Assembly: GCF_001040945.1 (NCBI RefSeq)
Contig: NZ_CP011930.1
Span: 2,953,704 to 3,017,703, forward strand
Reading direction: 5' to 3'
Source: Herbaspirillum seropedicae
GTDB taxonomy: Bacteria; Pseudomonadota; Gammaproteobacteria; Burkholderiales; Burkholderiaceae_D
DNA length: 64,000 bases
Part shown: positions 8,565 to 18,018 of the stretch, in pieces
How the letters are laid out: every line of letters starts with the position of its first letter
Position numbering within the stretch: position 1 is the stretch's first letter
Made by a program: the position numbers and the translations under genes
Notes under the pieces: generated by a model
Databases searched by the model: none
What the model saw: only the letters and a program-made list of their open reading frames with translations
Told to the model about the DNA's origin: nothing

Positions 8565-9340
8565 GGCTTGATTCCGAACAGCTTGAAGAAATTCTCAGAA
8601 GTCTGGCGCGCCACCTCGGCCGCCGACGTGCCGCGCAGGTCGGCGATGAACTCGCCCACATGTCGCACATAGCCCGGCTCATTGGTCTTGCCGCGGAAGG
8701 GCACCGGCGCCAGGTAAGGGGAATCGGTCTCGATGAGCATGCGCTCCAGCGGGATCGCGCGGGCCACCTGTTGCAGGTCCTTGGCCGACTTGAAGGTCAC
8801 GATGCCCGAGAACGAGATATAGAAGCCCAGCTCGATGGCGGCGTCGGCCACTTCCTGGGATTCCGTGAAGCAATGCATCACGCCAGCCGCACCGCCGGCT
8901 TGCGGGCTTGCGCCCTCTTCGCGCAGGATGCGGATGGTGTCCTCGGAGGCGGCGCGCGTGTGGATGATGAGCGGCTTGCCCGTGGCGCGGGAGGCGCGGA
9001 TATGGGTGCGGAAACGCTCGCGCTGCCACTCCAGGTCACCTTGCAGGCGGTAGTAGTCCAGCCCGGTCTCGCCGATGGCGACGATGCGCGGATGGTCGGC
9101 CAGGCGCACCAGCTCATCCACGCTGGGCTCGGGCGTATCCTCGTAATCAGGATGCACGCCCACCGAGGCATAGACATGGGGATACTGCTCGGCCAGCGCC
9201 AACACCTGCGGGAAGTCGGGCAGGTCCACCGACACGCACAGGGCGTGGCTGACCTGGTTCTCGGCCATCTTGCCGAAGATTTCCGGCAGACGCGCCGCCA
9301 GGTCGGGAAAATTGATGTGGCAATGGGAATCGATATACAT
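8561..9340 (-). CDS. tatD: TatD family metal-dependent hydrolase
   Basis: A 259-residue amidohydrolase-superfamily protein, the normal TatD length. The metal-binding DSHCH (D4, H6, H8) is at the N-terminus. GETGLDYYR, PLIIHTRAA, GVMHCFTES and ETDSPYLAPVPFRGKTNEP are the usual conserved blocks. TatD proteins are Mg-dependent 3'-5' exonucleases/DNases involved in DNA quality control. In many bacteria tatD sits after holB; here it lies 4.4 kb from holB, coupled instead to an exported ankyrin gene. Confidence 0.92.
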   Translation of the reverse strand: MYIDSHCHINFPDLAARLPEIFGKMAENQVSHALCVSVDLPDFPQVLALAEQYPHVYASVGVHPDYEDTPEPSVDELVRLADHPRIVAIGETGLDYYRLQGDLEWQRERFRTHIRASRATGKPLIIHTRAASEDTIRILREEGASPQAGGAAGVMHCFTESQEVADAAIELGFYISFSGIVTFKSAKDLQQVARAIPLERMLIETDSPYLAPVPFRGKTNEPGYVRHVGEFIADLRGTSAAEVARQTSENFFKLFGIKP

Positions 9341-9399
9341 GGCCGCTATTGTAAAGCCATGCCGTCCGGCTGTCCTGCCTCAGCCCACCTCAGCCCACC

Positions 9400-9948
9400 T
9401 CAGCGCGCCACGGGGCGCTTGGCGAGCTTGCGCTGCAAGGTGCGCCGGTGCATGTTCAGCGCCCGCGCCGTGGACGAGATATTACCCTCGTGCTCGGCCA
9501 GCACCCGCTGGATGTGCTCCCACTCCAGCCGCTCCAGCGACAGCGGCGAGGCCTCCTCCACCGGCAGCGGCGTCTCGGCGGCTTGCTCGCCGTTGCCGCT
9601 GTGGCTGAGCGCCGAGAGGATGGAATCCACATTGGCTGGCTTGGCCAGGTAGTTGTCGGCCCCTGACTTGATCGCCTGCACCGTGGTGGCAATGCTGGCG
9701 TAACCGGTCAGCACCAGCAGGCGCGCATGAGGCAGCGCCTGGCGCAGCGGCGAGACCCACTGCAGACCGGAATCCTTTTCCAGTTGCAGGTCGATGGTGG
9801 CGTAATCGAAACGCTCGCGGCGGGCCGCTTCCAGCGCCGCTTCGCCGCTGTGCGCCACGGTCGCACGAAAACCGCGCCGCGCCAGCGAGCGGGCCAGGGT
9901 GCCGGCAAAGACGTCGTTGTCGTCGAGGATCAGGAAAGCTGCGCTCAT
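9400..9948 (-). CDS. regA: RegA/PrrA/RoxR-type response regulator
   Basis: A 182-residue two-domain regulator. The receiver domain (residues 5-120) has the acidic pair D9-D10, phosphoacceptor D53, the Thr of LVLTGYAS and the Lys of YLAKPAN. After a Pro/Glu linker comes a short Fis-like helix-turn-helix (about 140-178) with NISSTARALNMHRRTLQRKL, the characteristic RegA recognition helix. The start at 9948 is chosen because the upstream in-frame ATG would add a non-family extension. It lies 35 bp after the sensor kinase gene on the same strand. This pair is known to control redox and respiratory genes in related proteobacteria. Confidence 0.9.
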   Translation of the reverse strand: MSAAFLILDDNDVFAGTLARSLARRGFRATVAHSGEAALEAARRERFDYATIDLQLEKDSGLQWVSPLRQALPHARLLVLTGYASIATTVQAIKSGADNYLAKPANVDSILSALSHSGNGEQAAETPLPVEEASPLSLERLEWEHIQRVLAEHEGNISSTARALNMHRRTLQRKLAKRPVAR

Positions 9949-9983
9949 CGTCAAATCTGCAAATGATATAAAGAATATAAAAC

Positions 9984-11315
9984 TCAATCAGCCGGCCCCG
10001 GACTCGGCATGGCGCTCAGTGGCAGGCGCAACTCCGCACAAGTCCCCTGCCCCGGCGTGGAATAGAGGCGCAGCTTGCCGCCCAGATGGGCGGCGCTGGC
10101 AAAGGCCAGCATCAGGCCGATCCCCGAACCGCCCGAACTGCTGGCCACCGGGGCGCGGCCCAGGCGCTGCAACAGCTCGGGAGCGATCCCGCTGCCGTTG
10201 TCGGCGATCTCAATGATAGCCGCCTTTTGCGCCGGCCTGCCCGCGGGCTCATCGGCGGCGCGCATGCGGATGCTGACCCGGCCCTCAGACCCGCGCTCGC
10301 GCACCGCATGCGCGGCATTGTCCAGCAAGGTCAGCAATATCTGCGACAGGTCTTCCAGGCGCGCCGCTACCCAACCGGGCTGGTGCACCTCGGCGCTGAG
10401 CAGGACGGCCGGATGGCGCAATCGCCATCCCTCCAGCAAGGTCGTCAGCCACGGCGTGATGGGCGCGCTGTCCTCATTGCGGGTCTGGGCGTCGGCGTCC
10501 TGGCGCATGCTTTCCAGCGCCGCCTTGCAGACGGCGATCTGCTCCTCGACCACGCGCAGCTCTTCGTCATAGGCGGCCAGCGCCGGCTGGGTGGCCATGT
10601 CGCGCCGCAGTTCTCCGGCGATCACCGCGACCGTGGACAAGGGCGTATTGAGTGCATGCGCCGCGCCGGCCGCCTGGGTCCCCAGCGCCAGGATGCGCTG
10701 GCTCTGCAATTGCCGCTCGCGGGCGCGCGCCAGCTCGGTCTCGCGGGAACGCACCGCAGCAGCGATACGGCTGACGAACCAGGTGATGAGCAGTGCCGAA
10801 ATCGAGAAATTGATCCACATTCCGGCCAGGTGGTAGGCCATGGCCTGCCCCTGGTCGTGGATGTGCAAGGGTTCATAGACATAGACCAGCCCGGAATACG
10901 CCCCCAGCGCGCACAGCGCCAGCAACAGTGCGTACGGCCAGGCCAGGCTGGCCGCCCCGGCCGCCAGTGCAGGCAGGTAGAACGAGACGAAGGGATTGGT
11001 CGACCCGCCCGAAAAATACAGCAAGGCGGTCAGCACCGCCAGATCCAGCAGCAACTGCAGGAACAACTCGCGCTGTTCAGCCGGCCGTGTCCAGCGCAGC
11101 CGTAGCCAGGTTGCCCCGTTGAGCAGGGCCTGCAGGCCGATCAGCGCCAGCAGTTGCGGCACCGGCAACGCGATGTGCAGCCAGCCATGCGCCCCCGCCA
11201 GCACCAGCAATTCGCCGGCCACCATCGCCCAGCGCAGCCAGAACAGGCGCGACAGCAGCACATGCTGGGTCGGGAACGGCGAGGCAGGCGAACGCAGGCG
11301 GGGAGAAGAAAACAT
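9984..11315 (-). CDS. regB: RegB/PrrB/RoxS-type redox sensor histidine kinase
   Basis: A 443-residue membrane kinase with about six transmembrane segments (residues 25-185). It carries the RegB hallmark FSGGSTNPFVSFYLP at 101-115, thought to bind quinone. The phosphorylated His is H220 in AAHALNTPLS. Asn-box LLDNAAHAV and glycine boxes IADNGSGI and GGSGIGLMLA follow. A cysteine (C263) lies 43 residues after the His, close to the position of RegB's redox-active Cys265 (40 residues after its His); equivalence is inference. The ATG at 11315 gives the family-like N-terminus. It is first in a regB-regA operon, divergent from a Fur-controlled receptor gene. Confidence 0.9.
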   Translation of the reverse strand: MFSSPRLRSPASPFPTQHVLLSRLFWLRWAMVAGELLVLAGAHGWLHIALPVPQLLALIGLQALLNGATWLRLRWTRPAEQRELFLQLLLDLAVLTALLYFSGGSTNPFVSFYLPALAAGAASLAWPYALLLALCALGAYSGLVYVYEPLHIHDQGQAMAYHLAGMWINFSISALLITWFVSRIAAAVRSRETELARARERQLQSQRILALGTQAAGAAHALNTPLSTVAVIAGELRRDMATQPALAAYDEELRVVEEQIAVCKAALESMRQDADAQTRNEDSAPITPWLTTLLEGWRLRHPAVLLSAEVHQPGWVAARLEDLSQILLTLLDNAAHAVRERGSEGRVSIRMRAADEPAGRPAQKAAIIEIADNGSGIAPELLQRLGRAPVASSSGGSGIGLMLAFASAAHLGGKLRLYSTPGQGTCAELRLPLSAMPSPGPAD

Positions 11316-11404
11316 GCGGAGATTATACGACCCACGCAGTGAGGCAACTATCTCTTCGGGTAAGCGCCGGATTCTCAAAAGTAACGTAAAATTGCCAAAT
11401 TAAT

Positions 11405-11423
11405 GCCAATGATAATCATTAGT
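11405..11423. promoter_or_regulatory. Fur box upstream of the siderophore receptor
   Basis: The core AATGATAATCATTA matches the 19-bp Fur consensus at 15 of 19 positions when aligned from 11405. It lies 53-71 bp before the receptor ATG, and the sequence around it is AT-rich, as expected for an iron-repressed promoter. Confidence 0.8.
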
Positions 11424-11475
11424 ATTTACCATTTTTTACGTTCCCCTCCTGTTGTTGAAATTTCCTTAGCCTTCC

Positions 11476-13677
11476 ATGACTTCCTCTACCCCGCTCACGC
11501 TTCATCCCCTGGCCGCCGCTGTGGCGCTGATCTTCCTCGCCCCGCTGCCAGCCCTGGCTCAGGCCCAGGCCACCGCCCCGGACCAGCAAACCTTGCCCAC
11601 TGTCACCGTCAATGCCTCGGCCGACGCCTCCGCCGATGGCCTGCCCGCCGAATTCGCCGGCGGCCAGGTCGCACGCGGCAGCCGCCTGGGCGTACTGGGC
11701 AACGTCGACAACCTCGACAGCCCGGTGCGCTCGGTCGCCTACACCCAGCAACTGATCGCCGACCAGCAGGCCCATGGCGTGGGCGACGTGCTCAAGAACG
11801 ATCCGGTGGTGCGCACCACACGCGGCTTCGGCAACTTCCAGGAGTCGTACATGATCCGCGGCTTCATCGCCAACTCGGACGACCTGATGTACAACGGCCT
11901 GTTCGGCATCCTGCCGCGCCAGTATGTGGCCTCCGAGATGATGGAACGGGTCGAGGTGCAGTATGGCGCCAGCGCCTTTCTCAACGGTGCAACGCCCGGC
12001 GACGCCGGCCTGGGCGGGACCATCAACATCGTCCCCAAGCGTGCGGCCAATGAACCCTTGACCGACCTCACCCTGGGCTATGAATCAGGCAACAGCCAAT
12101 ACGCAGCCCTGGATGTGTCGCGCCGCTTCGGCCCGCAAGAGCGGCTGGGCGTGCGCATCAATGCCGCGCGCCATGCCGGCGGCACGGGTGTGGCCAATGA
12201 AAGGCGCGAGACCAACCTGTTCTCGCTGGGCGTGGATTACCGGGGCAATGATTTCCGCCTCTCGGCCGACCTGGGGCTGCAGGAAAACAACCTGTCCAAC
12301 GTGCGCCCCAGCGTCACCATCGGCGCCGGCCTGACCAGCCTGCCCGTAGCGCCCAGCGGCTCTGCCAATTACGGCCAGCCCTGGTCATATTCCAATGCGC
12401 GCGACCTCTTCGGCACCGTACGCGGCGAGTGGGATCTCTCGTCCAGCACGACCGCCTGGGCAGCCTTTGGCGCACGCCAGGGAACGGAAAACAATTCACT
12501 GTCGGGCGTGCGGGTGACCAATGCCAGCACCGGCGCCGCCGCCACCTACCGCTTCGACAATGCCCGCCAGGACGACGTGGCCACCGGCGAAGTGGGCGTG
12601 CGCACCCACCTCCAGACCGGGGCGGTCTCGCACAAGCTGGTCGCCGCCGCCTCAGCCTATTCGCTCAACTCGCGCAATGCCTACGGGCTCTCCCCATCCT
12701 ACGCGTTGGCCACCAATCTCTACAACCCGACCAACTACGCCCAGCCTGCGCTGACCTCGCTGGGCAACAGCCTGGCCGATCCGCAGACCACCATCAAGAC
12801 CAATCTGCTCAGCGCCGTGGTCTCCGACACCCTGGGCTTCTACGATGACCGTGTGCTGGTCACGGTAGGGGTGCGCCAGCAGCAGCTCAAGTCGGACACC
12901 TACGCCTACAACACCCAGGCCAACACGGCCCACTACGACCAGAGCGCCACCTCGCCCATGGCGGGTGTGGTCTTCAAGCTGACCAAGACGCTGTCCGTGT
13001 ACGGCAACTACATCGAAGGCCTGCAACAAGGCAAGCAGATCACCGATACTACCGCGGCCAACTATGGCCAGGTGCTGGCCCCGTACAAGTCCAAGCAAAA
13101 GGAGGTCGGCGTCAAGTATGAACTGGGCGGCCTGGGCCTGGGCGCGGCCTTCTTCACCACAGACCGACCGCTGTCCTACAAGGATGCGGTCACCAACATC
13201 GAAGCCACCAATGGCAAGCAGCGCAACCGTGGCGTGGAACTGACCGCCTATGGCGAAGTGACCAAGGGCGTGCGCCTGCTGTCGGGCCTGACCTTCCTGG
13301 ACGCCAAGCAGGTGCAGACCAACAGCAGCGCCAACAATGGCAAGTACGCCATCGGCGTGCCTCGGGTGCAGGCCAATGCCGGCCTGGAAGTCGATGTGCC
13401 GGGCGTGCGCGGCCTGACCCTCAATGGCCGCGCCACCTACACCTCGACCCAGTACGTCGATGCAGCCAACCAGCTGGAAGTGCCGTCCTGGGTGCGCTAT
13501 GACCTCGGCGCACGCTACCTGACCGACATCGGCGGCCACGCCGTGACCTTGCGCGCTTCCATCGACAACGTGGCCAACCGCAACTACTGGCAGTCTGCCG
13601 GCGGCGCCTCCAACTCGGGCTACCTGGTGGCGGGCAATCCGCGTACGTTCAGCACCTCGGTCTCGGTGGCCTTCTAA
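11476..13677 (+). CDS. TonB-dependent siderophore receptor
   Basis: A 733-residue outer-membrane receptor. A signal peptide (VALIFLAPLPALAQA) is followed by a TonB-box-like TLPTVTVNA, and a plug domain (about residues 65-200) with VGDVLKNDPVV, SYMIRGF, RVEVQYGAS and GGTINIVPKRA. A 22-strand beta barrel ends in a C-terminal aromatic residue (SVSVAF). The plug and short barrel resemble ferrichrome/ferrioxamine-type receptors; the exact siderophore is unknown. Fur box 53 bp upstream. No TonB-ExbBD or inner-membrane siderophore permease lies next to it. Confidence 0.9.
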   Translation: MTSSTPLTLHPLAAAVALIFLAPLPALAQAQATAPDQQTLPTVTVNASADASADGLPAEFAGGQVARGSRLGVLGNVDNLDSPVRSVAYTQQLIADQQAHGVGDVLKNDPVVRTTRGFGNFQESYMIRGFIANSDDLMYNGLFGILPRQYVASEMMERVEVQYGASAFLNGATPGDAGLGGTINIVPKRAANEPLTDLTLGYESGNSQYAALDVSRRFGPQERLGVRINAARHAGGTGVANERRETNLFSLGVDYRGNDFRLSADLGLQENNLSNVRPSVTIGAGLTSLPVAPSGSANYGQPWSYSNARDLFGTVRGEWDLSSSTTAWAAFGARQGTENNSLSGVRVTNASTGAAATYRFDNARQDDVATGEVGVRTHLQTGAVSHKLVAAASAYSLNSRNAYGLSPSYALATNLYNPTNYAQPALTSLGNSLADPQTTIKTNLLSAVVSDTLGFYDDRVLVTVGVRQQQLKSDTYAYNTQANTAHYDQSATSPMAGVVFKLTKTLSVYGNYIEGLQQGKQITDTTAANYGQVLAPYKSKQKEVGVKYELGGLGLGAAFFTTDRPLSYKDAVTNIEATNGKQRNRGVELTAYGEVTKGVRLLSGLTFLDAKQVQTNSSANNGKYAIGVPRVQANAGLEVDVPGVRGLTLNGRATYTSTQYVDAANQLEVPSWVRYDLGARYLTDIGGHAVTLRASIDNVANRNYWQSAGGASNSGYLVAGNPRTFSTSVSVAF

Positions 13678-13695
13678 GCACAGCGCTCAAGACAA

Positions 13696-13729
13696 ATCGC
13701 CCGGCCCCATGACATGGGGACCGGGCGAT
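13696..13729. terminator. Bidirectional terminator between the receptor and holB
   Basis: Stem ATCGCCCGG / CCGGGCGAT extended by CCCCAT / ATGGGG with a GAC loop. It lies between convergent genes; a short T-rich run follows it on the minus strand. Confidence 0.7.
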
Positions 13730-13753
13730 GTTGCGCGCTGCGGGCGAAAGGTG

Positions 13754-14791
13754 TCAGTCGAACAGGCCAGCGTAATCGATCAGCATTTCCTCGATGAAGA
13801 GCTTGGCCGACAAGGGATGGTCGGCAATGGCGCGGCGATCACCCATGCCGCGCAAAGCCCTGGAGAGGGCCAGCGCATCGACCCGCTCGGCCAGCCGGCC
13901 CAGCTCCTTGCCATAGCGCGGATAATAGCGCACCACGCCGGCCGACTTCAGCGACAGCAGGTCATACAGCCAGCGCTGCACCCAGCCGACCAGATCGGCG
14001 GCGGGCGTCTTCTGCAATTTGTCGGCGGCGCGCAAAGCGCCATCCACGCCGGGCTGCGCCAAGTGACGCAGCAATTCATCCAGCGCCTCACGGCCTTCGC
14101 CCTGGGCCGCTTCCAGCGCGGCCAGCGGAGCGCCGCCCTGCTCGGCCAGCCAGGCATCGGCGTCCTTGACGCCCTGCTGCTTGAGCCAGGCCAGCGCCTC
14201 GCCATGGCCGGGCGCGCTCAGGGCGAACTTGCGGCAGCGGGAGAGGATGGTCGGCAGCAAGCGATCCAGGCGATTGGACAGCAGCAGGAACATGGTGCCC
14301 GGCGGCGGCTCTTCCAGCGTCTTGAGCAAGGCATTGGCGGCGGCGGTATTGAGCGCCTCGGCCGGATAGAGCATCACCACCCGCAAGCCCGAACGGTGGG
14401 TGGAGACGTTCATGAAATCGGCCAGCGCACGGATCTGGTCGATCTTGATGTCCTTGGAAGGCGCCTTGCTGGCCTTGGCGGTCTTCTTTTCTTCGCCAGC
14501 CTCGTCATCGGCCGTTTCGTCGTCCAGCACTTCCGGACGCACGCGCCGGTAGTCCGGATGATTGGATTGCGAGAACCAGTTGCAGGAGGCGCACACCCCG
14601 CAGGCATGGGCCTCGGGCGTGGGCGATTCACACAGCAGCGACTTGGCGAAGGCTTCGACGAACTGCGTCTTGCCCGTGCCCGCTGCGCCGTAGAACAGCA
14701 GCGCATGCGGCAGCCGTTCGCGCAATTGTTGCAGCTGGCGCCAGCTCTCGCCCTGCCAGGGCAGCAACACGTCGGAAGAAGTCAAGGACAT
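13754..14791 (-). CDS. holB: DNA polymerase III subunit delta'
   Basis: A 345-residue clamp-loader AAA+ protein. It has a P-loop GAAGTGKT (35-42), a cysteine cluster CGVCASC of the zinc module, and an SRC sensor motif in ILSRCRKFAL. Delta' works with delta and tau/gamma to load the beta clamp. An acidic, Ala/Lys-rich insertion (about residues 85-110) separates the zinc module from the second half of the AAA domain. It is last in the mltG-tmk-holB operon and starts 10 bp after tmk ends. Confidence 0.93.
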   Translation of the reverse strand: MSLTSSDVLLPWQGESWRQLQQLRERLPHALLFYGAAGTGKTQFVEAFAKSLLCESPTPEAHACGVCASCNWFSQSNHPDYRRVRPEVLDDETADDEAGEEKKTAKASKAPSKDIKIDQIRALADFMNVSTHRSGLRVVMLYPAEALNTAAANALLKTLEEPPPGTMFLLLSNRLDRLLPTILSRCRKFALSAPGHGEALAWLKQQGVKDADAWLAEQGGAPLAALEAAQGEGREALDELLRHLAQPGVDGALRAADKLQKTPAADLVGWVQRWLYDLLSLKSAGVVRYYPRYGKELGRLAERVDALALSRALRGMGDRRAIADHPLSAKLFIEEMLIDYAGLFD

Positions 14792-14801
14792 GCGATCTCC
14801 C

Positions 14802-15410
14802 TTACAGCGCGGCCACGATGGCGCGCAGGTCTTCCTGGATCACGGCGATGGGACGCGTGGAATCGATCAGGCGGAAACGATGCGGGAACTGCGCAGCGCG
14901 GCGCAGGTATTCGGCGCGGGTGTTGGCGAAGAAATCGGCTTTCTCCTGCTCGAACTTGTCCAGCGTGCGCTCGGCATCCAGGCGCGCGCGCGCCACTTCC
15001 AGCGGGACATCGAAGAGCAGCGTCAGGTCCGGCTGCAGATGCGGATGGACCCATTGCTCCAGGCGATCCAGCTTGTCCAGCGCCAGCTTGCGTCCCCCGC
15101 CCTGGTAGGCGAAGGTAGCATCGGTGAAACGGTCCGAGATGACCCAGTCACCGCGCGCCAGCGCCGGCTCGATCACCTGCGCCAGATGCTCGCGGCGCGA
15201 GGCGAACATCAGCAGGGCCTCGGTTTCCAGGTGCATCTTGTGATGCAGGACCAGCTCGCGCAGGCGTTCGCCCAGCTCGGTGCCGCCGGGTTCACGGGTG
15301 GCGACCACGGTCAGGCCGCGATCGCGCAGCAGCTGCGTGACGAAAGGAATATGGGTCGACTTGCCGGCGCCGTCGATGCCTTCGAAGGTGATGAATTTGC
15401 CTGATGCCAT
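14802..15410 (-). CDS. tmk: Thymidylate kinase
   Basis: A 202-residue dTMP kinase that makes dTDP for DNA synthesis. The P-loop [11 protein letters not shown] is at residues 9-19, the [17 protein letters not shown] segment follows, and the DR(Y/F) motif appears as [17 protein letters not shown] with the lid after it. Length is normal. It sits 47 bp after mltG and 10 bp before holB, the standard order. Confidence 0.95.
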   Translation of the reverse strand: MASGKFITFEGIDGAGKSTHIPFVTQLLRDRGLTVVATREPGGTELGERLRELVLHHKMHLETEALLMFASRREHLAQVIEPALARGDWVISDRFTDATFAYQGGGRKLALDKLDRLEQWVHPHLQPDLTLLFDVPLEVARARLDAERTLDKFEQEKADFFANTRAEYLRRAAQFPHRFRLIDSTRPIAVIQEDLRAIVAAL

Positions 15411-15457
15411 GAAGGAATCGCTACTCAGTGAAAACGGTAAAGGAACAAGGACAGACC

Positions 15458-16438
15458 TCAGCGCTGATAGCGGTTGACGGCCTGATTGTGCTCGTTGAGG
15501 TTGCTGGAGAAATGGCTGGTGCCATCGCCACGCGCCACGAAGTATAAGGCTTCCGTCTTGTCCGGGTTCAAGGCCGCCGCCAGCGAGGCCGCCCCCGGCA
15601 AGGCGATGGGCGTGGGCGGCAGGCCGGCGCGGGTGTAGGTGTTGTAGGGCGTGTCGGTGAGCAGGTCGACCTTGCGGATCTTGCCCTGGTAACGCTCGCC
15701 CATGCCATAGATCACCGTGGGATCGGTCTGCAGCAGCATGCCGGTGCGCAGGCGATTGACGAAGACACCCGCGACCATGCCGCGCTCGGACTTCTGGCCG
15801 GTTTCCTTCTCCACGATGGAGGCCATGATCAGCGCCTCGTAAGGCGTGCGGTACGGCAGCGACAGGTCACGCCGGGTCCAGGCTTCGTTCAACTTCTTGC
15901 TCATCAGCGCAAAGGCCTGCTTGTAGACCTGCATGTCGCTGGCGCCCTTGGCGAAGAGATAGGTATCGGGGAAGAACAACCCTTCCGGATAGGTATATTC
16001 ATTGGTCAGCTTGGCCAGGATCTGCTGGTCGGTCCAGGTGGCGGTATCGTGCTTGAGCGCGGGCTGCTCGGCGATGGCTTTACGCATCTGCTTGAAGGTC
16101 CAGCCCTCGATGACGGTCAGCGCTTCCTGGGCAAACTCGCCGCGCACCAGTTGCTGCAGCAGGCGCTGCGGCGTGTAGCCGGGCTTGATCTCGTAGCTGC
16201 CGGCCTTGATGCGGGCGCCTTCGCCCGACAGGCGCGCATACAGGGCAAACAGGTCGGGGTTGACCGGCACGCCGGCCGCGGCAATCTGCTGGGCGGCGCC
16301 GTTCACACCGGCGCCCGGCGTGATGGTAAAGGCGATGACCTGCCCGCTGGGGTCCACGATGGGCTGCTTGGACCAATAGACGCCGGCTCCCGCCACCAGG
16401 GCGGCCAGCACCAGCAATGTCACAAATAACTTCTTCAT
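15458..16438 (-). CDS. mltG: Endolytic murein transglycosylase MltG
   Basis: A 326-residue inner-membrane protein (YceG/DUF175 family) that cleaves nascent peptidoglycan strands and sets their length. It has one N-terminal membrane anchor ([19 protein letters not shown]), a LysM-like region, then the catalytic domain with ASIVEKETG (E210 matches the catalytic Glu) and [10 protein letters not shown] near the end. The ATG at 16438 directly precedes the anchor; the longer frame would add a non-hydrophobic lead. It heads the mltG-tmk-holB operon and is divergent from ygfZ. Confidence 0.92.
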   Translation of the reverse strand: MKKLFVTLLVLAALVAGAGVYWSKQPIVDPSGQVIAFTITPGAGVNGAAQQIAAAGVPVNPDLFALYARLSGEGARIKAGSYEIKPGYTPQRLLQQLVRGEFAQEALTVIEGWTFKQMRKAIAEQPALKHDTATWTDQQILAKLTNEYTYPEGLFFPDTYLFAKGASDMQVYKQAFALMSKKLNEAWTRRDLSLPYRTPYEALIMASIVEKETGQKSERGMVAGVFVNRLRTGMLLQTDPTVIYGMGERYQGKIRKVDLLTDTPYNTYTRAGLPPTPIALPGAASLAAALNPDKTEALYFVARGDGTSHFSSNLNEHNQAVNRYQR

Positions 16439-16486
16439 ACCAGAGGCGAAATCCTTGTTGCTCCGACGCGTTTTTTCGGAGATCAC

Positions 16487-16492
16487 TATAAT
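16487..16492 (+). promoter_or_regulatory. Candidate -10 element for ygfZ
   Basis: A perfect TATAAT lies 90 bp before the ygfZ start in the mltG/ygfZ divergent region. No good -35 at 16-18 bp is visible. The complementary TATAGT could serve mltG, so the element may be shared. Confidence 0.3.
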
Positions 16493-16581
16493 CGAGGCAT
16501 CAATGATAATCGCTGGCACGACAGTTGCCTAATTTGCCGGACAGACCGACCTGGCAAGATGTAATCCGTAAAAGATTTCCT

Positions 16582-17664
16582 ATGACCGAAATGACTTCAT
16601 CGCCCTCTGCCTGGCGCGACTTCCTGGCGCAACAAGGCGCCCAGTTCGAGGCCGACAGTGCCGAACCTGTGGATCATGCCGACGTGATCGGCTTCGCCCC
16701 CACGGCTGCGGCGCCGCAAAGCCTGGAAAGCTTCATGGCGCCGCTGACCTCGCTGGGGCTCATCGCCGTCACTGGCGAGGACGCCGCCAGCTTCCTGCAC
16801 GGCCAACTCACCAATGATGTGCAGCATCTGGACACCGGCTCGGCGCGCCTGGCCGGTTATTGCTCGCCCAAGGGGCGCTTGCTGGCCACCTTCCTGATGT
16901 GGCGCGACGATCAGGCCAGCTGGCTGCAGCTGCCGCGCAGCCTGCAGCCGGCGATCCAGAAGCGTCTGCAGATGTTCGTCATGCGCGCCAAGGCCAAACT
17001 GGCTGACGCCAGCACCGAGCGCGGCGTGCTGGGCCTGGCGGGCCCGGCCACCGCCAATGCACTGGCCGAGTGGTTCCCGGTATTGCCGGCGGCCCCCTAT
17101 GACAAGATCGACAACAGCCACGGCACCCTGATCCGCCTGGCCGACGCCGCCGGCAGCCCGCGCTACCAGTGGATCGCCGCCATCGACACCCTCACCGCCG
17201 CCTGGCCCAGGCTGGCCCAGCATCTCACGCCGACGGCCAGCCTGGCCTGGCGTCTGTCGGAAATCCGCGCGGGTGTGCCGGGCATCGTCGCCGCCACCCA
17301 GGAGCAGTTCGTGCCGCAGATGATCAATTTCGAATTGATCGGCGGCGTCAATTTCAAGAAGGGCTGCTACCCCGGCCAGGAAATCGTGGCGCGCAGCCAG
17401 TATCTGGGCAAGCTCAAGCGTCGCACCATGCTGGCCACCATCGACAGCGCCGCCGCCCGTGCCGGCCAGGAAGTCTTCGCCGCCGCCGATCCCGGCCAGC
17501 CCTGCGGCATGGTGGTCAATGCCGAAGCGCTCGATGACGGCCACGCCCTGGCCCTGGTGGAAATGAAGCTGGCAGCCGCCGAGGACGCCGTCCACCTGGG
17601 CGCGGCCGATGGCCCTGCGCTGCACTTCCATGCCCTGCCCTATGAGCTGGCCGATCCGCAATAA
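16582..17664 (+). CDS. ygfZ: Folate-dependent iron-sulfur maintenance protein YgfZ
   Basis: A 360-residue member of the GcvT-like YgfZ/CAF17 family, which uses tetrahydrofolate to support repair or maturation of certain Fe-S enzymes. The diagnostic motif KGCYPGQEIVARSQYLG carries the conserved Cys. The N-terminal half contains LIAVTGEDAASFLHGQLTNDV and LAGYCSPKGRLLATF. The ATG at 16582 is preferred to an upstream in-frame ATG that overlaps the mltG promoter region; an alternative ATG lies 9 bp further in. It is divergent from mltG, a common arrangement in this group. Confidence 0.92.
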   Translation: MTEMTSSPSAWRDFLAQQGAQFEADSAEPVDHADVIGFAPTAAAPQSLESFMAPLTSLGLIAVTGEDAASFLHGQLTNDVQHLDTGSARLAGYCSPKGRLLATFLMWRDDQASWLQLPRSLQPAIQKRLQMFVMRAKAKLADASTERGVLGLAGPATANALAEWFPVLPAAPYDKIDNSHGTLIRLADAAGSPRYQWIAAIDTLTAAWPRLAQHLTPTASLAWRLSEIRAGVPGIVAATQEQFVPQMINFELIGGVNFKKGCYPGQEIVARSQYLGKLKRRTMLATIDSAAARAGQEVFAAADPGQPCGMVVNAEALDDGHALALVEMKLAAAEDAVHLGAADGPALHFHALPYELADPQ

Positions 17665-17718
17665 GCGGCGCGCCCTCTAGCAACCACCGCAGCCACCCGC
17701 AGCCATAGGGACGCATCC

Positions 17719-18018
17719 ATGGATCTCTACATTTATTACCGGGTCGGGACCGCACAGGCGATCAGCCTGTTCGGCAAGATCAAGGGGGTGCAGGCGATGC
17801 TGCAGGCGCGCCTGGGCATCGCCGGCGCGCTCAAGCGTCGCCCCGGCGAACAGGACGGCCTGCAGACCTGGATGGAAATCTACCCCGACATTCCGCCCGC
17901 GCAAGCCGATGCGTTCAGCCGGACCCTGGCGCAGGCCCTGGCGGACTGCGGCGCCGCCGACCTCATCAGCGGCGAGCGCCACGTCGAACAGTTCGAGGAT
18001 GTAGCGCCATGTGCCTGA
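17719..18018 (+). CDS. DUF4936 family protein
   Basis: A 99-residue protein of the DUF4936 family, recognised from the N-terminal MDLYIYYRV and the TWMEIYPDIP centre. These are small ferredoxin-like folds of unknown function, seen often in Burkholderiales next to ygfZ and NRDE genes. The 3' end overlaps the next start by 10 bp, so translation is coupled. Confidence 0.82.
   Translation: MDLYIYYRVGTAQAISLFGKIKGVQAMLQARLGIAGALKRRPGEQDGLQTWMEIYPDIPPAQADAFSRTLAQALADCGAADLISGERHVEQFEDVAPCA

Noticed and set aside
16501..16519. AATGATAAT sequence resembling a Fur half-site near ygfZ
   Set aside because: Only about 10 of 19 positions fit the consensus, and no iron-uptake gene is adjacent. It is a poor match compared with the two Fur boxes reported.
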